Origin: Volvox africanus
Taxonomy: Eukaryota > Chlorophyta > Chlorophyceae > Chlamydomonadales > Volvocaceae
DNA: 64,000 bases
NCBI GenBank assembly: GCA_030268105.1
Contig: BSDZ01000079.1
Span: 992,001-1,056,000, forward strand
Reading direction: 5' to 3'
Shown here: in pieces, positions 54,901-64,000 of the stretch
Layout: each line of letters starts with the position of its first letter
Numbering within the stretch: the first letter of the stretch is position 1
Position numbers and translations under genes: made by a program
Notes under the pieces: generated by a model
Told to the model about the DNA's origin: nothing
The model's database searches: none
Seen by the model: the letters and a program-made list of their open reading frames with translations, nothing else

Positions 54901-56105
54901 CCTACCACCCAGCCTACGCACGCAGGGCGCTCCGAAACACCCACCTTGATCCACTTGATGGCCACGTCGCCGTATGGGAATACATCCGCCCTTGAGACTT
55001 GTCCGAACCTGAGGGCCAAGGCAAGGCCCAGCCGAAGGCCAAACTTATTTAGGCTCACAACATTCGCAGGCACGCAGCAACAGCAGCTGTACGTCGCAGC
55101 TGCACAGCAGTGAGTGCAGTGACTGCCGATCCTCAGTAAAAAGGGATAACCAAGGGTACTAAGCCAGGGGCACACATAGGGGCACGCGCCCTCATGGCGC
55201 CGTCTCATCACTTACGCGCCCTCGCCGATCTTCTCCTCGTTGGACACCTCCGTCTTGCGGACCTTCACCACGCCGCGCAGTGGAGAGCACTGCGCCACCG
55301 CACCAATATGGGTCGCGTCCGCTCCAGGACCTCCAGCGACCAGGCCCACGCCCATCGCCGGCGCCCTGGCCGGGGAGAAGGAGTCGCCCAGTACCAACGG
55401 ATTGCCGGCGGTGCCTGGCGCCGTGCTGATAAACGATTCGTTGTCCCCAGACAACGTAATAAGCGAGGGCACCGGCGGCAAGCCGCAGACCCTGCTGACC
55501 TCGTCGCTGGTTTCCCCGAAGGCGCTCATGTACGGGGGAAGAAAGTCAGCTCCCCAAGGTAACTGCTCTAACCGCCGTGAGACACCGCCAGCGCACGCGC
55601 GAGGGGCACCTAAGGGCCCTTCCACCGTATGCTCGCTGCTCACGGATACATCCAGTGCACGAAGGGCCGAACCAAGTTTGACGTGCGACGATGTGGCGGT
55701 GCAGCTGCAATGAGAACGCACGGAAGGAGGGATCACTTTTACCGATCTGGAAATCAGAGAGGAACAAGAGAATATACTGACGTCGACAGACGTGATATCA
55801 AATGAACAGGCAACTGCAAAGTGAAGGAGGGACTCGAGCGATCGCAAAAGCCCAGCGGGTCAAACTGACCTGGAGTGGCTTTCATCAGCGTCCAAACTGA
55901 ACTGAGCGGAGCAGATGCTACGCCGCCTGAGGCTGTGCTCAAGGGCGCTGGCCCGATCGCTTAGTTCGTAAGGGTCGCTCCAGTCGTCGCTCCACTTTGG
56001 GCCGAACTCTGAGGCGCACGCCACGGGCTGGCAGCTGCAACCAAGTTGACCATAATGTGCAGCGAAGTTTGTGCGGCGGTCAACCAGCCATCGATAAGCC
56101 GTCGT
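51953..56105 (-). CDS. TKL-type protein kinase gene, second domain truncated (unit 5)
   Basis: Exons: 55870..56105, 55216..55746, 54945..55008, 54342..54617, 53903..54013, 52827..53674, 52556..52619 and 51953..52228. Domain 2 carries the unit 2 alleles, GQVVRSPSG and the intronic GCTTCACAGC variant. Domain 1 is intact. Confidence 0.75.
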
Positions 56106-56229
56106 TCATAGTGGGAATGTAGACAACCCAAAACAAACGCCCACTAATTCACTACGTCATACAACTCAAGCAAGTCGGAATCGCTAAGACACGAGTGTCG
56201 CATGTCATACAACCGCTTTCAACCATCTC

Positions 56230-56275
56230 TGTGTATGTGTATGCGTATGTGTATGTGTATGTGTATGTGTATGTG
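56230..56275. repeat. GTATGT microsatellite, unit 5
   Basis: Same length as the unit 2 copy. Confidence 0.9.
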
Positions 56276-56661
56276 CTCAAATCATTGAATGCGGAGGAAG
56301 CTTTGAGCTCATACATAAGCTCTTTGCTGGGGCTAAAAAAGTTGGTTTATAAGATAAATACGAGAATCAATATTTTTTGGGATGAAATACAATATTCGTT
56401 GCGTTCTTTTAGTATTATCAGTGAAGATTGAGTGATCCATTGGGATACTGAGGGGATTTACAGTCCTTTATACATTTTTATTTTGATATATCATAAATGA
56501 CAAATAGGACATTTAAAACATTGAGGTTTCCTGGCTATGCAAATATATCTTCCATGTAATATTAGCCAGTGATGGGCATGGATTAACCATATATTTGGAC
56601 TTTGCCTTAATATCCTTGTCCTTTTCTATTTTTTCATTCTTCATATTTTTGAATTGTAAGC

Positions 56662-57304
56662 TTACTTAAGAACTTGCAGCAGCGTGGCACGTATCAGATT
56701 TCCTAACCTGGACAAGTGTTCAGCGCCCATCCATTCGTCGCCGTCATCCAGTTGTAAGCGTGCAAAAAGCCTTGTAAGGTCCTGAACATACCAAACACAA
56801 AAAGGAGTGAACATGTTGCAAAATATTAAAATTCGTCACTTGAATGTCCACCTGGAACGCACCAACCTCAGTGAAAACTTCACAATTGCCCAGTTAAACG
56901 CGTGTGATGGTCTTGTCTACGAGATCCAAATTACTGATGCCCATCGGCCCGAAAAATGCCCCTACCTCTGACAATCGCTGCGCCACGTTCCCCGCCGAAA
57001 GTGATGCCGGCTTTGTGGACACCTGTTTAACCAGCAAGGAGTTGATAAAGTATAGGTGCTGCTCATTTTCCTCGAACTAAAGAACAGCAAACTTCGGTCC
57101 AGCTTCCAGCCGCACCTTCCGACCTTCCTCGCGTCCGCTCATGTCCCGCACTGCTTGGGACTTCCAAAGAATCCCTACACCTCGCCGCTTCCATTTGGGT
57201 TCATTGAAGCGATTCTCTCGACCATTTCCAACATGTCGTTGAAAAGATCCAGAGGCAGGTCGGTGCAGACCCATGTTTGCTTGCGCTTGCTCGTTGCCAG
57301 TATA
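56662..57304 (-). pseudogene. 3' exons of an unrecognised gene (unit 5)
   Basis: Exons 57181..57304, 56966..57058 and 56662..56781, with the same intron variant as units 3 and 4. Confidence 0.55.
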
Positions 57305-58738
57305 CTATATCAGCACTGCACTGTATGCAGAATTGCTAGCTGGAGTGAGCGAGTGGAGCTAAGTGAAATATGGATAATGTATTGGTGTATAAATACATCG
57401 TAGCAAACGCGATTCCGTACTGGCGATGTGACTTTCACGGCGGCGACGGTTGCGGTTGTCCACCTGCCATTTGCTCCATATCGGGGGGAATCCCCTTCTT
57501 TCCCCCTGCTCTAAAACGCTAAACCTCAATTCTTTAATACTCAAATTGTATTACCTTTCACGAGTATTTCCCCAATCTATATTGAATATAACTCAATCTA
57601 ACATGGTAGATTATGATAATGATAATGATTTGAAAAGAGTTTTGGGTCTTCGATTCTTTTCCTTTTTGCGTGGACCTTAGTGGCACCTATCCCGCGCATC
57701 CGTGTGTGCATTGCTGCATACCCCGTGAAACGAAAGATATACTTACTTAGCTTACGTAGGCTTGGAGGTTGTGCACTTTATGTATTTAAAGAGATTTCTT
57801 GCTATTTGGGAACGTTTGGCCTCCAAGGATGCTAGCTGTGTAGACAGACCATGTAGCCAGATCCAAAGCTCGAGTCATTTTGCAGAGGTCGCACGTCAGA
57901 TATAAAATATTTTCGCCAGTCATCAGTCGGTTAGGAATGAAATCCCGCGTACAGCTGGTCATAACGCATAGGGGGACTTACTGGGACGCCTTGCGCTGGT
58001 TTTTGAACCCCGCTTGGCTCCACCCATTGAAACGTTATAGGCAGGCATTCTACCTTGAAAGCTGAAAAGCTTTTATTTATGGACGTGATGTGAATTTTCT
58101 TGTCCCTTGCGGTTGGGTGCCGGACTCTTGGGACCGCTACTAATCACGAAAACGTAGGGGCTACCGTTCATCACCCAGGCTGGTCCGCAGCGCCCCCGTC
58201 TTGACAAAAGAAGGAGGGAAGGAGGGAAGGAGGGAAAGGAGCGCAGATGGGAAACGTCCTCCTGTCGCAGGGCTCGGTTTACGAGGTACACATCAGGCGC
58301 ACTTGACCTCAGTAAAATCATGTTACATGCAGCTTGCAGATCGAAATCACCGCGTCCTGGATCCCACAGACCCGTGGGTCCTGACGATCGTGATCAAGAT
58401 GTGCTATATCGCACGCCCGCATAGCTTTAGCCTCTGCGAACATGATGTTTGACATGCAGCGTGCAACAAAGGAAGCCCTGGACAAGGCACTGTCAACTTA
58501 AAGGATTGAGAGCTGGGAGCTTATGTTGAACGATGTAAAGCTCTGGATTGAACGATACACTTTCCCCCCACACAACTTCCCCCGCCCCGCCAGCTGTGTG
58601 GGTCACTGCGTGAGACAAATGATTTCCAAATCCTCTTCCCCTCCATCCCGTCCGTACTTTCCTTTTTTACCTGTGACCAGGTCCGCAGTCACTCCCCTTC
58701 CCTGCTCGTGCTCTCCTCCTCCTGTGACTTGCCACATC

Positions 58739-58815
58739 CCTCATGCCTCATGCCTCATGCCTCATGCCTTATGCCTCATGCCTCGTGCCTCATGCCTCGT
58801 GCCTCATGCCTCGTG
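58739..58815. repeat. CCTCATG heptamer array, unit 5
   Basis: Eleven copies with the same order of variants as in unit 1. Confidence 0.95.
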
Positions 58816-58837
58816 TGTCTTCATCTTCTTTTCCCAG

Positions 58838-60517
58838 AGCCACTGCTGTGGGGTATCTGACGTCATGCTTCTCAGTCGGCATGCTGGCGGGGCCCCTCAT
58901 CGGCGGCTACCTCGCCGTCAAGACTGCCCTGTGGACATGCATCGCACTCACCGCCGTCACGTGGATTTATCTCGTGGCGGTTGTCCCGGAATGCGCGCCG
59001 GGGCCGCTGGCCACCTCCGCCACTGACCGACAGCGCAATACCCGTGGGATGTGGCCAGGGTAGTCCGCTTGGGGTGGCAGACGGCGGCGTCAGGAGGCGA
59101 GCAGGGAGGGAGGTGGAACAAGAGGAGGACGAGCAGGAGCGCTTAGTGACGGCGAAGACGGAAGCGCTAGCGGCCGCGGAGGTGGTGTCGTTGATTTCGT
59201 CGCAAAGCCGCTTGATGAGCGGCGGCTCGGCGCCATCGGCGGCTGCCGACGCGGACGCTGGCGTACCTGGCGCATGCGCGGTGTACGGCACTGCGTGTTG
59301 TCCCCACACCCGGGTGAGCACTTGCGCCGGAAGCGATGGCAATCAGGAGGAGACGATGTTGCCGTATTGTCGCCGGCCCCGGCGCAGCAGCGCAGGTGGA
59401 GGCGGCGGCAGTGGCGGTCACGGCGGCGGCAGCGGCGGTCACGGCGGCGGCAGCGGCGGTCACGGCAACGGCGGCGGCGGTCACGGCAACGGCGGCGGCA
59501 GCGGCGGTCACGGCAACGGCGGCGGCGGTCACGGCAACGGCGGCGGCGGTCACGGCAACGGCGGCGGCGGTCACGGCAACGGCGGCGGCAGTAACAGGCT
59601 ATTGGGTCTTTCCACCGCCTGGTCGGTGATTCGGCATTCATCTTTCTACCGCCGTATCGCCGCCATTTGGGTTGTGGTGGCAATGACGTGGGAAGGTGCT
59701 GGGGAATTACTAATGCAGTACCTGCAGTTCAAGCTGGGATTCAACACCTTAGATCAGGTACGGCCCATTAAAGTGCGCGCGTGCGTGTGTGTGTGTTTTC
59801 ATGTTATGCATCGCGGGGGCGAAGGGAGGGTGTGGGAAGGGGGGCGAGGGAGGGCACGGGGGCGGGGTAAGGGGCAAGGGGGAACCGAGCGGATGTGCAG
59901 TACAATTAGAAACAGAACCAGAGACCAACCGATTGTACCAGATTAACCGCGTTGTCGTATAAGAACGTCAGTTATTGTGTTTCAATATTTTATAAAGTCT
60001 CCTTGTTGGTCTTTCTGCATTCGCATTCGCATTCGTATTCCAGAAGAGATGTTTCCTTCTGCCTGTCTGCCTTCCTTCGTCCACGTAAGGCCCACGTGCT
60101 AACAGTCCTCGCGTCCGGGGGCCTGGTGGTCAAGTTGGGCCTCCTGTCCCTGATGGTTCGTTGGATGGGATAATGGCGGTTGTTGGCATTCGGTTTGGCA
60201 GCTTACGCGGCGGAGTGTGTGGCGCTGGCGGCCATTGTTTTTTATGTTTATAAGGTTTAAACGGGACGGGAGGGAAGGGAAGGTGAGGGGAGGGGAGGGG
60301 AGGGAAGGGGAGGGGAGGGGAGGGGAAGAGGGGATCGCGAGCCGGGTCAGTATCCAAGTAAGGTTACCCAACCCACACGGACTCATCAGGCATGTGGCTT
60401 GTCGGAGGGATTATCGCTGTGTTATGTAACTTCAGCGGTTTAACAGTTGGGTCGTTGCTGGTTGGCCGTTGGCTTGGTTTCCTGAAAGATTGCTTCAACC
60501 TTCGCGTGGCTGTGTAG
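58838..60517 (+). pseudogene. MFS transporter fragment, HIAT1-like (unit 5)
   Basis: Exon 58838..59757, longer by one 21-bp repeat (7 residues), then the TM8-9 region 60090..60254 with TAA at 60171..60173. Confidence 0.6.
59395..59589. repeat. GGN / 21-bp Gly-rich repeat, unit 5 (expanded)
   Basis: One more GGHGNGG copy than the other units, a 21-bp expansion. Confidence 0.92.
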
Positions 60518-61362
60518 CGCAGATTGGCATCGGAAGCCGCACTTGGTGGTTCAGGCAGTTGACTGGATTTCCCCAACGATGGGACTCAGGAAACCGGTGC
60601 TGCTGAAGGAACCTTTACGTTGAAACCCTTTTTATGTGCTGCCAGTCTTTTCTTATTGTTTTTTCGCTGATTTTTGGCATGTTTGCTGCAAGTTTTACAT
60701 AACGACTTCTAAAACCCTAATACAAATTGTATTGCAGTCAAAGTAACAATCCCTGCGGCATAATCCACTTCGGTTGTAGTCGGCGAGAAAGAACCTCCTT
60801 GCAGGGAGGGCAGGCAAGATGAGGGATGCCGTAATTGTAAAAAGGGTAGAACTTAGTCCCACTCAGTTCCGGTGGCCTTCTCCCAAGAGGAGCGGTGACA
60901 AGGGGGCACCGGCTCCCAAGGTTATGGTACGAAGGAAGGGCGGGAGGGAGAGAAGGGGTGTGAAGTAGGAGGGAGGGAGGGAGGGAGGGACAGGGAAGGA
61001 GGAGACGAATAGACGGCGTCTAGCTCCGTCCAAGAAGTTAGGAGAAGGTGAAAATGTTTGAACGTAAACTAGGTAGCCGCCAAGGCCGCAAATAGACGCC
61101 CAAGATAAGGCAATAGAATCCATATTAAAGTTTGCTATTGACCTTGCTGCTGGTGGTGGCGAAAAGGTACCAAGTAAATATTCTTAGGTTCATTAAAGTG
61201 GGAAGCGCGAGATCTGAAAGCTGACCGCTGGTGCTGTCATGCTCGTACACCTCCCAACCCTTTCTTAGGAAGACAAAGCGCCCGAACCAAAGCCCCCCAA
61301 ACCAGCCCAAACTACCCTGAAGCCCGCGCACGTGCGAATCAAACAAAGCGATATACAAAGTT

Positions 61363-61524
61363 GTGTACATCGTTTTGGCAATTTTAAAAAAGTCTGCTGT
61401 TGCTTTTCCCGAGCAAATAGAAGGGCTATCTTCAGCAATAGGAAATTTAAAGGAGAAGGGTGTTGAAATAACTAAACCTATTACATATTCACTAGCTGAA
61501 GAAGATGCAGAAGATACGCCATAA
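61363..61524 (+). pseudogene. Bacterial-looking AT-rich reading frame (unit 5)
   Basis: Same as the unit 2 copy. Confidence 0.4.
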
Positions 61525-61533
61525 ACTAATAAA

Positions 61534-61656
61534 ATGATCTCTGCTCCTTCGATAAACCTCGTAGCTGCAAGAATAGCAACTAGCAGTATTTTGCTTGCAT
61601 TATTTTTAGTTATTTTTTCTGCTAATTTACTAAATTATTTTAATTTTTTAGTATAG
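61534..61656 (+). CDS. Short ORF with one membrane segment (unit 5)
   Basis: Same as the unit 2 copy. Confidence 0.35.
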   Translation: MISAPSINLVAARIATSSILLALFLVIFSANLLNYFNFLV

Positions 61657-61795
61657 CCTTGCATCCATACTACCGTCCAGCTTATTATGCAAGTTTGTTA
61701 TAGCAGCTTGAACAAGAACGAGAAATAATCACATTGAACAAAGTGCACAGTCTGACGCGGACGCACCTGGGACAGCGGTGTGCGGTTGCAGCCGC

Positions 61796-61846
61796 AAAGG
61801 TCAAGGACATGCAAAGGTCAAGAACATGCAAAGGTCAAGGACATGC
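61796..61846. repeat. Three tandem 17-bp repeats, unit 5
   Basis: Same as the unit 2 copy. Confidence 0.93.
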
Positions 61847-63419
61847 ACATGCGAGAGGAAGAAGAAGGGTAAGGGCAAGGAAAAAGCAGACGTGAGAGGA
61901 CGGGTCCAAGGCAGTTAAAGCAACGCTATTGAACCGTGCACCCCAGGAAAACTATGCCGTTGGGTTTTGCCGTAGAGAAGGAGCGAAGAAATGGTCAGAA
62001 AGTAATAAATACAATTTGGAAGAAGGATGGGAGGACTTCTGTGTCAGAAAACGACAGGACGACAGTCGAAGGGTACGGCATCGGCATGGGGGAATGGGAA
62101 GAAAAACCGGAAAGGGCGTCAAAAGGCACAGTTGTGAAAGAAGAAGGCGGGGCACAGATTAAGACGCGGGGTCAGGGGCGCGTAGGAAAAGAGAAGGGTG
62201 AAGAGAGAATGGCGGGGGCAAAGAACGGTCGCGGGAAGCACAGTCTAGAACCACGAATGGCTCCCACCAGAAGGTGCGTAGGTTACAAAATGAACATATA
62301 TGTTACATGTACATGGTCACCACGATGCAAGTGGACCGCTTCACCACCACTTGGCCGCCACCACCAGATGGCTCTGAAGGGGCTCAGAGGCTGAGTAGCG
62401 GGGTCAGCAGTCTGGGATGCCACAAGACTATAGTTGGTGCCAAGCACGCCACACGACATACTGACAGACTCGTGAGCCTCACGGCAGAAGATGGGCTCAC
62501 TCGGCATGTGTGATTGGCCACACATCCAATACACATTGGATGCGTGATTCAGAAACAGTCCTTAGTGGGGGGGGTGTCCACATGCACTTGTTCACATCCA
62601 ACCTCCTCATTGTGGTTGCTCTGTGCCGTTATATAGTTATACCATGTCCGTTCGTATTGTGTGTGAACCGATACTGGTTCCATCATCCTGGTCCCATCAT
62701 ATCATCAACGTCTCATCATGTGCCGACCTATCTCATTAAAATAAAAGCCACTGGCGCCTTTCGTTACAAGGCGAGAGGGGTGTGCATGCACCCGAGCCAC
62801 TGGGCCTCCTCCTCCTCTTTTACCTCCACCTCCTCCTCTTCCACCACAACATCATCATCATCATTATTGATATTCCCTAACACGTGTTGACGGTGTGCCA
62901 GGTGGCAGCTCACAAGTCACAACAGACATCCTCCTCCCCCGCCGCACGCAGTTCCTTGACAGGCAGACAGGTACTACCTGCGCTATAAGTTATCTGCGCT
63001 TTCCCACTGATACCATTACTACACCGTTCGGTGCTTTAGCAGCCTCTTGTCTCATGTTCGTCAAATCTGACCGCGTGACTTATCTTAGCCCTTCAGGCAA
63101 TGGCCCGGGCCCTTGTGAGAAACATCTAGATTACCTCGCCGGCCGCTCAGAGTCTCCGATGAATGGTGAGAGGGCAGAGGAAGCCCATCACCCTAAGTTG
63201 TTGTCAACCTTCACAATCTCCTATAACCTGATGACGACAGTGATCTAAGTTCATTGAAAGGCAGGGCCGCCCTTACAGCATCCTGCCTCTGCTTAAAAAT
63301 TGGTTGAGTTGTGGTGGTGGCAGAGGCAGCAAGCCCCCCTCCTCCTGCTGCTGCTGTTGTGGATGTGGTGATGGTGAGTGCAACAGCAAGCCCTGCTGCT
63401 GCTGTTGTAGCTGTGGTGA

Positions 63420-63680
63420 CCGCCTCCACCGCCCCCGCCCCCGCCCCCGCCACCTCCACCGTCCCCGCCGCCACCGCCTCCTCCGCCTCCTCCGCCACCG
63501 CCGCCGCCACCCCCACCACCTCCACCGCCTCCACCGCCTCCACCGCTTCCACCGCTTCCACCGCCTCCTACGCATCCTACACCTCCTCCGCATCCGCCTC
63601 CACCTCCCCCGCCACCGCCCCCGCCCCCGCCCCCGCCCCCGCCCCCGCCCCCGCCACCTCCGCCTCCACCGACCCCGCCT
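63420..63680. repeat. CCN trinucleotide tract, unit 6
   Basis: Type-II allele, 9 bp longer than units 3 and 4 because of one extra CCTCCACCG copy. Confidence 0.95.
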
Positions 63681-63716
63681 ACTCGGAGAAGTGGAGGAAC
63701 TGGCAACCTCGTTTAC

Positions 63717-63992
63717 CTGCAGCGCAATCCGGGCGCATTGCCGCATTGACAGCCTTCCGCTGGGCGAGTGCACGACCTGTCCCAGGGTCCCGTTGCCCAC
63801 AAACTCGGTGACGATCCCCACGACTGGATCCGACACACCCGTCGCGGCGCCGCCGTTGCAGTCGCCCGTGATGTCCCCGGCTGGCGGGCTGGTGACCACA
63901 CCGAGCATGCGGACGATATTCGGGTGGTTGAGGTTGGCCAGAATGTCGGCCTCAACAAGGAACGCATCCGAGTGCTTGGCGATGTGCTCCGG
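63717..63992 (-). pseudogene. Kinase N-lobe exon H, cut by window end (unit 6)
   Basis: Only the domain-2 helix-C/hinge exon of the next copy is in the window, with FLVEADIL and EFVGNGTLG and the GQVVHSPSG allele. Upstream exons lie past the window end. Confidence 0.75.
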
Positions 63993-64000
63993 CTGCGCGG

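Larger units (their letters stand above)
51680..63419. repeat. Array unit 5
   Basis: Full unit of 11740 bp. The left part carries the CCN and kinase domain-2 alleles of unit 2. The right part carries the SNPs of units 3 and 4 plus one extra 21-bp Gly-rich repeat in the MFS fragment. The unit is therefore a mosaic of the two haplotypes. Confidence 0.95.
1..64000. repeat. Head-to-tail array of ~11.73-kb segmental repeat units
   Basis: The same ordered content recurs across the whole window. Landmarks repeat at 13859, 25588 and 37317 with a spacing of 11729, and the next copy is at 56195 because a 7159-bp insertion lies between. Unit starts, set at the first base of the CCN tract, are 1, 9335, 21058, 32787, 51680 and 63420. 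Copies match almost base for base, including intergenic DNA. Differences seen are isolated SNPs, one extra 21-bp repeat in unit 5, a 6-bp difference in a GTATGT tract, CCN-tract alleles, the contraction of unit 1 and the retrotransposon in unit 4. The array continues past both window ends. Confidence 0.97.
63420..64000. repeat. Array unit 6, partial
   Basis: The first 581 bp of a further unit, cut by the window end. It has the CCN allele of units 3 and 4 and the GAGTGCACG allele in the kinase exon. Confidence 0.95.

Noticed and set aside
1..64000. Bacterial or phage defence island
   Set aside because: No prokaryotic gene organisation; the genes have introns and eukaryotic families, apart from the small AT-rich island.

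Overview
This window looks like nuclear DNA of a eukaryote, most likely a green alga of the Volvocales/Chlorophyceae type. The support is GC-rich exons with GT..AG introns, a TKL-type protein kinase with the HFDLKPEN catalytic-loop variant, many microsatellites, and a chromodomain-bearing Ty3/gypsy retrotransposon. The taxonomic call is inference. No bacterial operon, rRNA, tRNA or CRISPR array was recognised.

Layout: the whole window is one head-to-tail array of a unit of about 11.73 kb. The unit starts used here are 1 (contracted unit 1), 9335, 21058, 32787, 51680 and 63420 (unit 6, cut by the window end). The array runs off both edges. By eye the units differ only by scattered SNPs and microsatellite length. 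Each full unit holds, in plus-strand order: (i) a CCN tract of about 250 bp; (ii) a minus-strand kinase gene whose reading order is linker, complete kinase domain, linker, second kinase N-lobe, ending in the CCN tract; (iii) three minus-strand exons that form the 3' end of an unrecognised gene; (iv) a plus-strand MFS-transporter gene fragment, probably a pseudogene; (v) a non-coding stretch with an AT-rich island carrying two short bacterial-looking reading frames.

Unit 1 lacks 2,389 bp, including both catalytic kinase exons. Its single N-lobe block is a mosaic of the two N-lobe copies found in other units, which is the signature expected of unequal recombination between them.

Unit 4 carries a 7,154-bp Ty3/gypsy chromovirus at 41857..49010 on the minus strand. 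It has two 415-bp LTRs that read as identical, a CCCTG target-site duplication, a PBS and a PPT. Its intact gag and pol lie in the same frame and are separated by one UAG codon. Empty sites in the sister units show that it inserted after the array formed.

The retrotransposon genes work together as a mobile element. The host genes in the unit show no evident shared pathway. The array reads as a segmental amplification of one gene-bearing locus in which only the first kinase domain still looks fully intact.
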